Shown here piece after piece: positions 44,051-53,181 of a stretch of DNA of 64,000 nt. The position numbers were made by a program, and so were the translations under genes. The stretch is taken from the NCBI GenBank assembly GCA_944800085.1, contig CALYLO010000009.1:1-64000 (forward strand), in the 5' to 3' direction. The notes beneath the pieces were generated by a model, which saw only the letters and a program-made list of their open reading frames with translations, did no database searches and had not been told where the DNA came from. The first letter of the stretch is position 1, and every line of letters begins with the position of its first letter. Source of the DNA: Paenibacillus melissococcoides (GTDB taxonomy: Bacteria; Bacillota; Bacilli; Paenibacillales; Paenibacillaceae).

Positions 44051-45109
44051 ATGGCTACATTAAAAGATATTGCTGAACGGGTCGGCGTCTCCATCTCCAC
44101 CGTATCACGGGTGGTGAACGGGGATGACAGCCGCCGGATAAGCGACGAGACGAAGCAGAAAATATGGCAGGCTGCCAAGCAGCTGAATTACCGCGCCAAG
44201 CCTGCCCAGAAATCAGCCGCCGGGGCGAAGCGGTCGCCGAAGCATTCCGCGCCATTGACGATCGGCTGCATTTTGTCCTTGCCGGACAATAAATATAATC
44301 ATCCTTATTTTTCCCCCATCATCCAGGGAATCGAAGCGAAGCTGATGGAGGAAGGGATCTCGCTGGCGTTCCTTCATACCCAGGCGGAGTTGAAGAGCGG
44401 CGCAGTGCGGGAAGCGCTAATGCACGATCGGGCGTTGAACGGCGTCATCTGCATCGAAGGGATGGAGCCGGAAATGTACCGCTGGCTCAAGGAGCGGGTG
44501 CCGGTCATTATTGGCATCGATGTGGCGGATCCGGACATTCCAATCATTTCCTATGACCGGTTGGATGCGGCTCGCATCGCCGTGCGCCACCTGCTGGAGC
44601 TCGGGCATACCGACATCGGCTTCATCGGGGGCGCGGGCCTGCTCGGGCGCATGGAGCGGGAGAAGCGGTACCGGGGCTACAAAATGGCATTGAACGAAGC
44701 GAATTGCTCCTTCCGTTCCGACTGGGTCATCGATGCCCAATGGGATGCCGACCGGAGCTATCAGGGCATGAAGCGCCTGCTGGAGCGGCAAGAGCGGCCG
44801 ACGGCGATGTTCTGCGCGAGCGACATGATGGCGATTGCGGCCATGCGTGCCGCCACGGAGCTGGGGCTGTCGATTCCCCGCGATATCGCCTTCATCGGGA
44901 TCGACGACATTGAATTTTCAAAATACAGCTCGCCGCCGCTCTCCTCGGTCCATATCCCGAAATACGAGATGGGCTACACGGCCGCCAAAATATTGCTGGA
45001 CAGCTTGCACCAGCCATATCCTTACCCGTTCCGGATGCTGCTGCCGTTCCATCTGCAAATCCGGGAATCGAGCCGGCCGCCGGAACGAAAAGCGCCTGCG
45101 GACGGGTAG
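44051..45109 (+). CDS. LacI-family transcriptional regulator
   Basis: The 352-residue protein begins with a LacI HTH (TLKDIAERVGVSISTVSRVVNG). A periplasmic-binding-protein-like sugar-sensing domain follows, with YDRLDAARIAVRHLLELGHTDIGFIGG and FCASDMMAIAAMRAATELG. ATG 44051 is preceded by GGGGAGGCGG. No sugar gene is adjacent, so its targets may lie elsewhere. The palindrome AGAAACGTTTCT at 59130 is one candidate of the right type, but this is speculative. Confidence 0.9.
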   Translation: MATLKDIAERVGVSISTVSRVVNGDDSRRISDETKQKIWQAAKQLNYRAKPAQKSAAGAKRSPKHSAPLTIGCILSLPDNKYNHPYFSPIIQGIEAKLMEEGISLAFLHTQAELKSGAVREALMHDRALNGVICIEGMEPEMYRWLKERVPVIIGIDVADPDIPIISYDRLDAARIAVRHLLELGHTDIGFIGGAGLLGRMEREKRYRGYKMALNEANCSFRSDWVIDAQWDADRSYQGMKRLLERQERPTAMFCASDMMAIAAMRAATELGLSIPRDIAFIGIDDIEFSKYSSPPLSSVHIPKYEMGYTAAKILLDSLHQPYPYPFRMLLPFHLQIRESSRPPERKAPADG

Positions 45110-45156
45110 ACGGGACGATGCTCTCATCTCCCGCCCAATCGCGCTTCCAATCCTGG

Positions 45157-45194
45157 AACCTTCAATGAAGCCATGCCTTTGTTGGAGGTTTTTT
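45157..45194 (+). terminator. Terminator of the LacI-family gene
   Basis: AACCTTCAA (45157-45165) pairs with TTGGAGGTT (45182-45190) with one mismatch and ends in a T-run. Confidence 0.65.
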
Positions 45195-45528
45195 GATGCG
45201 TTCGGTAATGTTGGAGCTTTCCTTCCGCCCTGATAGGCGGCGTGTTCAAGACCGTGCCTTGCTGATTGGATGAATGGAGCGGACAGCGATCACCTCTTCA
45301 ATCTCCTTAGCTTCGCTCTCCCCTTCGTTCAGAAGCGGCACTCGCAGGCAGAACAAAGGATTCGCTGGGACTTGCCCGGAACGCCCGAGGATATCGGGGT
45401 TGGGGGTTTCACTTCTCCCTTCTTTTTTGCTCCTATTGTCGTCATCCGAGCGCATTTGGAATTTTCTTTCCTGACAGGAAGGGAGAGTGTAGCAAAGAAC
45501 CGGGAGAACGGTGCTGAAGGAGAAATTA

Positions 45529-45747
45529 CCTGACCGGATGGGAGAATGAAGATAAGGCGAGATACCTGACCGGACGGGAGACTGAAGAAGAAGGAGAGTT
45601 ACCTGTCCGGACGGGAGAATGGAGATAACGGCGATCTACTGACCGGACGGGAAAATGGAAAGAGGGTGGATTCCCAGACCGAGCGAGTGAATAGAGACGA
45701 CAGAAAATCGCCTGACCCAATGGGATAATGCATGAAAGGAAGGAAGA
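45529..45747. repeat. Six direct repeats with 36-37 bp period
   Basis: Units begin at 45529, 45565, 45602, about 45638, 45674 and 45711. Each starts with about 20 conserved bases (consensus CCTGACCGGACGGGAGAATG) followed by about 17 less conserved, purine-rich bases. A seventh, isolated copy stands at about 45469. The conserved part decays towards both edges. The wider gap 45195-45903 holds no credible gene. Spacing resembles a CRISPR array, but the repeats are too short and variable and no cas gene is present. Confidence 0.7.
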
Positions 45748-45903
45748 AGGCAGAGGCTATCTCGTTTGAAGCTGGACCGCAGGCAACGCAACGCCACGAG
45801 GCACTCCATCACTGGAGCGCCTTCTCAATTGTTCGGAGAACGGGCAGCATGTTCCTGCTATCAAGCTATCTATTTTCATAATATCTATTTTCATAATCCA
45901 TAG

Positions 45904-46470
45904 TTATCTGTTCGCGGACGGGTAGTGCAGCAGGGTCATGTAGCGTATGGTGCGGTCGGTGCGGTTCGTATATGTATGAACCTGGTCGGCGGTGAAGCGC
46001 ATCGTCGTCTTCGGCTCCAGCACGTATTCGTCGCCGCCCAGCGAGACGTGAAGCACGCCGTCAATCACCATGATGAACTCTTCGACGCCGTCGTAGTGGG
46101 CTTCCGACACATGGGAGCAGCCCGGGTCCACCTCCACGCTGTACACCTCGAATCCCTTGTCCTGTTCAAAAGGAAAGATAGGAAACGTGCGGTATGCCCC
46201 TTCTTCCTCCACAAGCGGGGTAATATCCTCTATCTTAACGATCGACACGCTCGGCGTCGATTCTTCCATCAGGGTTGCGAAGGAGATGCGCAGGCCATTC
46301 ACAATTTTCCATAATACTGAAATGGTCGGATTCGATTCCCCTCGTTCGATTTGCCCGAGCATGCCTTTGCTGACGCCGGACATGTCCGACACCTGGTCCA
46401 GGGTCAGTCCCCGCGATTTGCGGATCTCTTGCAGGTTTTTCCCGATTTTTTTGTGGATCGGTTCTTGCAT
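45904..46470 (-). CDS. XRE-cupin transcriptional regulator
   Basis: The 188-residue protein has an XRE HTH (LQEIRKSRGLTLDQVSDMSGVSKGMLGQIERGESNPT) and a C-terminal cupin domain (CSHVSEAHYDGVEEFIMVIDGVLHVSLGGDEYVLEP). Start ATG 46470 follows GGAGAGGAG. A longer frame continuing upstream on this strand is the shadow of tdh. It is divergent from tdh-kbl, so it probably regulates threonine breakdown, with a small molecule bound in the cupin. A palindrome lies between the two start codons. Confidence 0.9.
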   Translation of the reverse strand: MQEPIHKKIGKNLQEIRKSRGLTLDQVSDMSGVSKGMLGQIERGESNPTISVLWKIVNGLRISFATLMEESTPSVSIVKIEDITPLVEEEGAYRTFPIFPFEQDKGFEVYSVEVDPGCSHVSEAHYDGVEEFIMVIDGVLHVSLGGDEYVLEPKTTMRFTADQVHTYTNRTDRTIRYMTLLHYPSANR

Positions 46471-46544
46471 GGCGGTTCTCCTCTCCCACTCTGTACCGGA
46501 TATCTGAAAACAATACAAAAGACCATGTACAATATAATGCACAT

Positions 46545-46564
46545 TTGTGTAGTATATTATACAA
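46545..46564. promoter_or_regulatory. Palindromic operator between the XRE-cupin gene and tdh
   Basis: TTGTGTAGTATATTATACAA is a near-perfect 20-bp inverted repeat (TTGTRTA-N6-TATACAA), placed about 70 nt from each start codon. It is the best candidate for binding of the divergent regulator. Confidence 0.55.
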
Positions 46565-46632
46565 CAGCATGAAGTATTGGTATCCGTTTTCTTTCTATTG
46601 TATGTAAAAAATAGGGGAGGAGCAATCCGTAA

Positions 46633-47679
46633 ATGACAGCGACGATGATCGGTTTGGTCAAGGCAGAACGCAAGCCTGGAGCCGTCTTGAAGGAAGTCCC
46701 GGTTCCGGCGTACGGCCCGGATGAAGTGTTGGTTCGCGTCAAGGCGTCCTCCATCTGCGGAACGGACGTTCATATTTATAAATGGGATGATTGGGCGGCC
46801 CGCACGGTCGTCACTCCGAATGTGTTCGGCCATGAATTTGCCGGCATCGTGGAGGCTGTCGGCGACCGGGTGACGAACGTGAAGGCGGGCGATCACGTAT
46901 CGGGGGAAGGCCATGTCGTCTGCGGCGTCTGCAAAGCGTGCCGCACCGGCAACGCTCATGTCTGCCCGCATACGCGCAGCTTCGGGATTACGCTGCCTGG
47001 CTGCTTCGGCGAATACGCCGTTCTGCGAGCCAGCAATGTCATCCAGAACGATCCGCAGCTTCCGTTTGAAATCGCTTGCTTGCAGGATCCGCTCGGCAAT
47101 GCCGTGCAGACGGTGCTGGCCGGAGACATTGTCGGCAAGAGTGTCGCTGTCGTCGGGGTCGGCCCGATCGGGCTGATGGCGATTGCGGTCGCGAAGGCGT
47201 GCGGCAGCGGAACGATTATGGCGGTGGACATCAATCCGTACCGGCTGGAGATGGCGAAGACGATGGGGGCCGATGTCATCGTCAACAGCAAGGAAGTGAA
47301 TTCGGTGCAGGCGATCCGGGAGGCGACGAACGGGGAAGGCGCGGAAGTGGTGCTGGAAATGTCCGGCCATCCCGATGCGATCCGCGACGCGTTGAAGGCG
47401 GCGGCCCAAGCCGGCCGCGTCTCGCTTCTGGGCATTCCGAGCAGGGAGGTAGCCTTCGATCTCGCGGAGGATGTCATTTTCAAAGGATTGCAGCTGGTAG
47501 GCATTACCGGGCGCCGCATGTATGATACGTGGTATCAGCTCAAAGGTCTGCTCGAACGGGGCCGAATCGATCTGACGCCGATCATTACGCACCGGCTTAC
47601 ATTGGACCGGTATGACGAAGCGTTCGACTTGATGTCTTCGGGGAATTGCGGCAAAATTGTATTTATCCACCAGCAGTAA
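46633..47679 (+). CDS. tdh: L-threonine 3-dehydrogenase
   Basis: The 348-residue zinc-dependent medium-chain dehydrogenase oxidises L-threonine to 2-amino-3-ketobutyrate with NAD. Visible are the catalytic zinc site (SSICGTDVHIY, GHEFAG), the structural zinc cysteines (CGVCKACRTGNAHVC) and the nucleotide motif VGVGPIGLMAI. ATG 46633 is preceded by GGGGAGGAG. It forms an operon with kbl 28 nt downstream. Confidence 0.95.
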   Translation: MTATMIGLVKAERKPGAVLKEVPVPAYGPDEVLVRVKASSICGTDVHIYKWDDWAARTVVTPNVFGHEFAGIVEAVGDRVTNVKAGDHVSGEGHVVCGVCKACRTGNAHVCPHTRSFGITLPGCFGEYAVLRASNVIQNDPQLPFEIACLQDPLGNAVQTVLAGDIVGKSVAVVGVGPIGLMAIAVAKACGSGTIMAVDINPYRLEMAKTMGADVIVNSKEVNSVQAIREATNGEGAEVVLEMSGHPDAIRDALKAAAQAGRVSLLGIPSREVAFDLAEDVIFKGLQLVGITGRRMYDTWYQLKGLLERGRIDLTPIITHRLTLDRYDEAFDLMSSGNCGKIVFIHQQ

Positions 47680-47706
47680 CAAATACAGAGACGGAGGTGC
47701 GGCAGC

Positions 47707-48885
47707 ATGGCCGGATTTGATGTGATTGAGCAGCAATTGAAGGAATTGAAGGAGTCGGGCCGCTATCGTCCGCTTACCGTATGGGAAGGCGGATCGGATT
47801 CCTGGATGACGCTGCAGGGAGGCAAGCGCGTCCTGCAAATGTCGTCGAACAACTATTTGGGGCTGACGCAGCATCCCGCATTGAAGCAGGCGGCAGCGGA
47901 CGCGATTGCGAAGTACGGCGCCGGAGCCGGTTCCGTGCGGACGATTACGGGCACGCTCGACATCCATGACGAGCTGGAGCGCCGGCTGGCCGAATTCAAG
48001 GGCACGGAGGCGACGCTGGTATTCCAGTCGGGCTTTACGACGAACCAGGGGGTGCTGGCCTCGATTCTCGGGCCGGACGATGTCGTCATCAGCGATGAAT
48101 TGAACCATGCCAGCATCATCGACGGAATTCGCCTGACGAAGACGAACAAGCGCATTTATGCACATAAGGACATGGATCAGCTCGAAGCGGCGCTCAGGGA
48201 GAGCGGCGGCTTCCGCCAGCGGGTCGTCGTCACCGACGGGGTATTCAGCATGGACGGCGATATCGCCCCGCTGCCGCATATCGTCGAGCTGGCGGAACGG
48301 TATGACGCGATCGTCTATGTCGATGACGCCCATGCCAGCGGCGTGCTCGGCAAGCATGGCAAAGGCTCCACCGATCATTTCGGCTTGCATGGCCGGGTGC
48401 ATATCCAGGTCGGCACGCTGTCGAAGGCGATCGGCGCCGTCGGCGGCTATGTAGCCAGCTCGCATTCCTTGAAGGACTACTTGACCAATGTGGCGCGCTC
48501 GTTCCTGTTCAGCACGTCGCTGCCGCCTTCGGTAGCGGCCACCTGCCTTGCCGCGATCGAGGTGCTCAAGTCGGAGCCGGAATTGACCGAGCGGCTGTGG
48601 CGCAATGCCAACTCGTTCCGCAGCATGCTGCAGGCGGAAGGCTTCGACACCGGCGTGAGCGAGACGCCGATCATTCCGATTATCGTGGGCGATCCGGCCC
48701 GCACGAATCAATTTTCCCGCCGCCTGATGGAGGAGGGGATCTGCGCCCAGGGCATCGTCTATCCGACGGTCGCCATGGACAAAGGACGCGTCCGTCTCAT
48801 CGTGACGGCGCAGCATACGGATCAGGACCTCGCATTCGCCCGGGAAGTGCTGACGAAGGTCGGCAAAGAGTTCGGACTGATTTAA
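47707..48885 (+). CDS. kbl: 2-amino-3-ketobutyrate CoA ligase (glycine C-acetyltransferase)
   Basis: The 392-residue PLP enzyme of the alpha-oxoamine synthase family shows SSNNYLGLTQHP, ELNHASIIDGIR, YVDDAHASGVLG and the PLP lysine in GTLSKAIGAVGG. It splits 2-amino-3-ketobutyrate with CoA into glycine and acetyl-CoA, completing threonine breakdown started by Tdh. It starts behind GGAGG and ends before a terminator at 48912. Confidence 0.95.
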   Translation: MAGFDVIEQQLKELKESGRYRPLTVWEGGSDSWMTLQGGKRVLQMSSNNYLGLTQHPALKQAAADAIAKYGAGAGSVRTITGTLDIHDELERRLAEFKGTEATLVFQSGFTTNQGVLASILGPDDVVISDELNHASIIDGIRLTKTNKRIYAHKDMDQLEAALRESGGFRQRVVVTDGVFSMDGDIAPLPHIVELAERYDAIVYVDDAHASGVLGKHGKGSTDHFGLHGRVHIQVGTLSKAIGAVGGYVASSHSLKDYLTNVARSFLFSTSLPPSVAATCLAAIEVLKSEPELTERLWRNANSFRSMLQAEGFDTGVSETPIIPIIVGDPARTNQFSRRLMEEGICAQGIVYPTVAMDKGRVRLIVTAQHTDQDLAFAREVLTKVGKEFGLI

Positions 48886-48911
48886 TTTTACGTTTTAGAT
48901 ATGTTTGTTTC

Positions 48912-48950
48912 GCCACTCTCTATCTATGCAGGAAGGAGGGTGGCTTTTTT
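48912..48950 (+). terminator. tdh-kbl terminator
   Basis: GCCACTCTC (48912-48920) pairs with GAGGGTGGC (48936-48944), with one wobble pair, followed by six T. Confidence 0.85.
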
Positions 48951-49158
48951 CACCATCAATGCCAATAAACGTTTCAAAAATATGATTCTCCATTACGTAG
49001 AGTGGTTAGCGGACTTATTTACAGAGAGATAGTCGGGAATGTCTCCTGTTCCACCACCATAGCAACCACGAGGAAAGCTTTCAAAGAATCAAGAATTCGT
49101 AACCTTGTTTAAAGGTACAATCCTTGATGTAAAATAAAATCAGCCCTTCCGATTTCCC

Positions 49159-49417
49159 ATGTTTCGGGAAGCGAAAGAAGGGATCAAAGTCTCGATGGAC
49201 GCCAACGGCCGGGCAACTAACAACAGCCAAATAGAGCGCTTCTTTCGATGGCTCAAGTATGAGTGCATCCTTCTTCAAGAATTTGAACCCTCGTGCGCTA
49301 CGTCATGGGATAGCTTGCTACGTCCAATATTACAATCAGGAGCGCCCTCACCAGTCACTTGGCGAAGCGCGTCCCGTGCAATTTTACGCCGATAACGACA
49401 AGAAAATCGCATCTTGA
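49159..49417 (+). pseudogene. IS3-family transposase (OrfB) C-terminal remnant
   Basis: The first part reads MDANGRATNNSQIERFFRWLKYEC, the end of an rve-type DDE core with the catalytic glutamate in IERFF. After QEFE a frameshift occurs. The other frame continues RALRHGIACYVQYYNQERPHQSLGEARPVQFY, the usual C-terminus. Only about 85 codons survive, and neither the N-terminal part nor terminal repeats are seen. Confidence 0.8.
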
Positions 49418-49605
49418 ATTTCGCTGAAAGGAGGACATAGCTTATTTCTCAAAAAAACGTGTTTTGACAATGAGGAGCATTATTAATATCACAAACATGA
49501 TCCTACGCACAATGGCAAAATTTCATGAAGTCTTTAATTCTTCTGTTACGTAAAAAGGAGTATGCAGGCGTTCTGTATAGCCATGTATTCAGGTAAACAT
49601 ATCAA

Positions 49606-50235
49606 CTACAGTGAAGTCCGTTGTCTTACGTACAGGCCGTGAGTAGTACAGATAAGATTCAATAACTCTCGATCATTTTTGTTTACTACAAAAACTTTTA
49701 ATACCAAGCCATTAATCCATACCGTCATTTTTATTTTTTTAAAAACAAAACAAGAGCAGACTTTATCTTTTAAGGAGAGTTTGGTTAAAAACTCAATATC
49801 ATCAAACGTATCCAATGAAACAAATTGTTCTTGCTTTTTCTTTGTTTTTTCTAAAAGTCTATCAAAATAACTTTTCTCGGAGGGAAACTGTTCCAATAAT
49901 TGATCAATACGCTGGACAATATTACTATAAATTATAACATCGCTTAAGCCCCACAACTGTTGTACTACTTCTAAGTAACGTTCTTCGATTTTTACATATT
50001 TTTTCATCAACAACTCATTTTTTTTACATTTATCGTAAAAAATCTCTAGGGTATCACTTGCAGGATATCTAAGTACTCGCGGAAATTGATCAACAATAAA
50101 TGTTTGTGAAGGAAATAAGGCATCGGTATCCAACCACAGCAAATCTTCTTGATTCTCTTCCAGTATTTTTAGCGCTGCATGTGGATCCTCCCACAATTTG
50201 TCCGTAAGAAGAAAACCAATATTTTGTTTGTTCAT
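49606..50235 (-). CDS. Protein of unknown function in an AT-rich island
   Basis: I do not recognise this 209-residue protein. It is AT-rich, in contrast to the chromosome around it. It is rich in Lys, Leu, Phe and Asp, with helical segments (KILEENQEDLLWLDTD, LLEKTKKKQEQFVSLD), no signal peptide and no membrane segment. It starts at ATG 50235 behind AAAGGTGG. The flanks are an IS3 remnant and an IS4 element, followed by a beheaded ABC ATPase. It is a likely cargo gene of a lost mobile region. Confidence 0.5.
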   Translation of the reverse strand: MNKQNIGFLLTDKLWEDPHAALKILEENQEDLLWLDTDALFPSQTFIVDQFPRVLRYPASDTLEIFYDKCKKNELLMKKYVKIEERYLEVVQQLWGLSDVIIYSNIVQRIDQLLEQFPSEKSYFDRLLEKTKKKQEQFVSLDTFDDIEFLTKLSLKDKVCSCFVFKKIKMTVWINGLVLKVFVVNKNDRELLNLICTTHGLYVRQRTSL

Positions 50236-50814
50236 ACCAAAACCACCTTTTATTTATTTTTTGCATTGTTCTCGCATTATTTCGCTAGCAGCTTAGCTGC
50301 GCGATGCTTGCCCGTACTATGTATGATTCTCTGATTGCCGCTTAGAAAGACCGTTTCTCTACTTAAATTTCACTTATTCGACATGCAGATTGAATTTCCT
50401 TTCCGCTGTTTTCCAGCCTTAATTCAACTTATATCGAACAACCTATTTCTATGGGTGTCAACTCATATAAAAATCTTACCGATCGGTAGTGATTCATTCA
50501 TCACCGTAACATTGATTTTCTCGCTTTAAATATACTCATGTTTGTTTTTTATATCTTTCGGCATCCAATATTTTGCGTTCGGAAGCATGGGGGCTTCTCA
50601 TAGAAACTTTAATCAAACTATATTTACAAATAAAGCAATATATCATGACCTATGCAGTTTAAGTAAGTAACTGGTAATCAGTGATCACGACAAACTGTTG
50701 AACATACTTCGGTAAATATCGCAAAAACCTTTTGACATTTCAGAAACACCCCCATAATCGAGAAGGATACCTTTATTTACAGGGTATATCTTCCAGATTA
50801 TAGGTGGTGCTTCC
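50236..50814. other. AT-rich gene-free stretch
   Basis: No gene is supported. It holds short frames without ribosome sites. The promoter for the minus-strand gene at 50235 and one end of the IS4 element should lie here. I could not define the terminal inverted repeats by eye. Confidence 0.4.
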
Positions 50815-52192
50815 ATGTCAGCGTTGCAAAACCGAGGTTCAAAGAATTAAATCACGGCGAATGTACCGGAGCACCCATTCTGAAGAGCTTGTGGGAGCGA
50901 TTTGACTTCTCTCTGTTACTCACGGGGTCCGGCATTATGAAACGCAATGGTACTCCTTCATGGCTCATTTGCTTTCTCTATGTTGTCGGTCTCGTTTTCA
51001 ATTGCTCCTCCGTCGTTCAGATGGCACAGTTGGCCGACAAAGACGCTTTGCTTAAGGCGATGTTCCAGCCTTGGAAACTTGCGCAGTACACCTTAAGCCG
51101 CTTCTTTACGAAGGGATTCGCTTGGACGACATTCGGAAAAAAACGTGTCTCGCGCTTGCAGCAAGATCCTTTAACTGCTCTTACCGATGGGGACGTTGTG
51201 AATCTCGATGACACGCACAGCGCACATCCTTTTGCCAAAGTGATTCCGTTTCTCAGTTGGCTCTATGACCACTCCACCAAAGCCTATGTCTGGGCAACGA
51301 ATCTGGTGGTCTTGCAGGACGTTCTGAAAAGCGGATTAGAGTACCCGTTGTTTTACCGGATTTGGCACAAGCCCGAAACGAAAGGAGAAGGTCTGACTAA
51401 AATCGATTTAGCCAGGCAGATGCTGCTCATGCTGCGTGAATCCGTTACCTGCCGGTTGTGGGTAGCCATGGATCGCTGGTACCTGTGCAAGCATTTCTTT
51501 TCGTTCCTTGAAGAGAATCATTTTGATTGGGTCACCAAGGCCAAGCGCAACATGGCTTTGTTCCGTAAAATGATCGAACCTGGCACTCGTCGGGAACGTT
51601 ACGTGCCGCTGACTCCGGGCATGCTGATCCGGGAAGTCTTTAAGGAACTCACAAATCAAGCAACATCCGATCTCAGCTCCATTTCAATACCGGGCATCTA
51701 CATGAAGCGTCCATACATCACAGTGAATCGAAAAGGAAAGCAAGTGACCAAGCAACGCTATGTTCCGGTGGCTGCTGTTGCTGCTATGCGATTGAAGGAA
51801 GAAGATCTCACGGGATCGGACTCGATTCAAGCTGAACAAGAAGAAGAGCCGGCCACTTACAAAGGCGCCTATTTGTTGATCAGCAATCGCCACGATGTTC
51901 CGGAAGACGTGGTGCAAACCTATGCCAAGCGCTGGCGCATCGAAGTGTTCTTTCGCGCCGTCAAACAGGAATTAGCTTTTGAGAAATGCCATTCCGAATC
52001 TGAAGCGCATCACCACCCCCACTTCGAGCTATTGTTTGCCGCTGAAACCCTCTTGGCTGTGGCGCTCTTTGACTGAACAAAGAAAAAACGAGTGATGATG
52101 AAGGCTACACCCACGGCAAAATGGTTCGTGGCCTCTTCCACACTCGTTGTCAACAAGACTTATTGAACTGTTTTGGCCAGAGCATTATCTAA
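50815..52192 (+). pseudogene. IS4-family transposase with two 1-nt deletions
   Basis: The central frame (50889-52076) has LDDTHSAHP and AMDRWYLCKHF for the first two acidic residues. The IS4 signature YREK lies in YAKRWRIEVFFRAVKQEL. Restoring one A near 50835 joins an ATG at 50815 (MSALQNR-RFKELNHGEC). Restoring one A near 52072 extends the end through ELNKEKTSDDEGYTHGKMVRG to a stop at 52192. The repaired protein is 459 residues. As read, the transposase is inactive. Confidence 0.85.
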
Positions 52193-52282
52193 TGCTTCTT
52201 TGGGTTACACCAAAACCAGAAATCTACCAAGCTTTACCACGAACTGCATAGCTCCTGGGAAATAATATATCAATTACAAGGA

Positions 52283-52783
52283 TTGCTATTCCCATCAATA
52301 TTAAAAGGAAAAGATGTATTTAGGTTTTATTTACACTCAGATTACAAAAATAAGAGAAAACTTCTGGACGAACCTTACATAGATGAATTCATGTCCTCGT
52401 CGGAAAAAGAACTAATGGAACATGTTTGGAATACGAGATTCGGTCATTTGTCTGTTGGAGAAAGACGATACCTTTGTATATTAGCTACAACTCTAATGAA
52501 AAGAAAACTTTATTTATTTGATGAACCTACATCAGGGGTTGATCCAGAGGCAAGAATTCATATTTTAAAAAGAATAGAAAAGTTATTAACCACGGATACT
52601 ATAGTTCTGCTATCAACCCATACGCTACACGAATTTGAAGATATCAATTGTAAAATTCACCTACTTCATCAAGGGCGGATAAAGTTCCAAGGTTCCTATG
52701 CTGAATTTGTTGAAAGTACTCAAAATCATAATCCTGATATAGCGTTTTATAAAAATGTTCAACCTCTTGACAGTCCCGGATGA
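52283..52783 (+). pseudogene. ABC transporter ATPase lacking its N-terminal part
   Basis: What remains is the C-terminal two thirds: signature LSVGERRYLCILA, Walker B LYLFDEPTSGVD and the H-loop in LSTHTLHEFED. Walker A and everything before it are absent. In frame the sequence continues upstream only to WEIIYQLQG, next to the IS4 element, which probably removed the 5' part. It is AT-rich like the unknown gene at 49606 and may come from the same lost locus. Confidence 0.8.
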
Positions 52784-52841
52784 TGCGGCAGCCATGAACG
52801 TTTTTGCGAAACATAACGGCAGCGGCAAACAGATTAAAAAG

Positions 52842-52874
52842 CGAGTCTCGGCATGTCCGACGGCTCGTTTTTTT
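52842..52874 (+). terminator. Terminator after the truncated ABC gene
   Basis: CGAG (52842-52845) pairs with CTCG (52864-52867) around an inner TCGG/CCGA stem, followed by seven T. Confidence 0.6.
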
Positions 52875-52931
52875 GACATAATATTTGCCCCAAATTAATA
52901 AAGAAATTTTTACGTTTTTGAACGATACCGG

Positions 52932-52961
52932 TTGACGCTGGCGAATCACCCGATATATAAT
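52932..52961 (+). promoter_or_regulatory. Sigma-A promoter of the oxidoreductase-transporter operon
   Basis: TTGACG (52932-52937) and TATAAT (52956-52961) are spaced by 18 nt. The leader to the first gene is about 210 nt. Confidence 0.8.
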
Positions 52962-53034
52962 GTGCACAAGCATAAAAGAAAGCCCTTACATGGGCGATTG
53001 TCGGATACTGGCAATCTGTTTGTCCGCAAGTTGT

Positions 53035-53052
53035 TTGTGCAAATTTGCGCAA
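53035..53052 (+). promoter_or_regulatory. LacI/GntR-type inverted repeat in the leader
   Basis: TTGTGCAAATTTGCGCAA has 9-bp arms with one mismatch, and a further GCGCAA follows at 53062. It lies about 70 nt after the predicted start of transcription, a place where sugar-responsive repressors often bind. Confidence 0.55.
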
Positions 53053-53181
53053 GGATATTATGCGCAAACGCGATAAGAACGCTGCCTCGAGTTATAGCCT
53101 GTCATTGATCCGTTTCATTGCGCTGATGCGCGAAATCTTATTTTCCAGAGGTTGAATACTCCAAGGTGAAAAGGGGACAGA

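Noticed and set aside
45526..45720. 64-codon minus-strand frame with repeated PVR motifs
   Set aside because: The pattern is the translation of the DNA repeat. There is no start signal and the frame is not kept across the 36/37-bp alternation.
45529..45747. CRISPR array
   Set aside because: The conserved part is only about 20 bp and varies between units, the interval is too short for standard spacers, and no cas gene is present.
45750..48816. A 970-codon open frame on the minus strand across tdh and kbl
   Set aside because: Only its last 188 codons (XRE-cupin) resemble protein. The rest is the antisense shadow of two well-conserved plus-strand genes and is His/Arg/Asp-rich.
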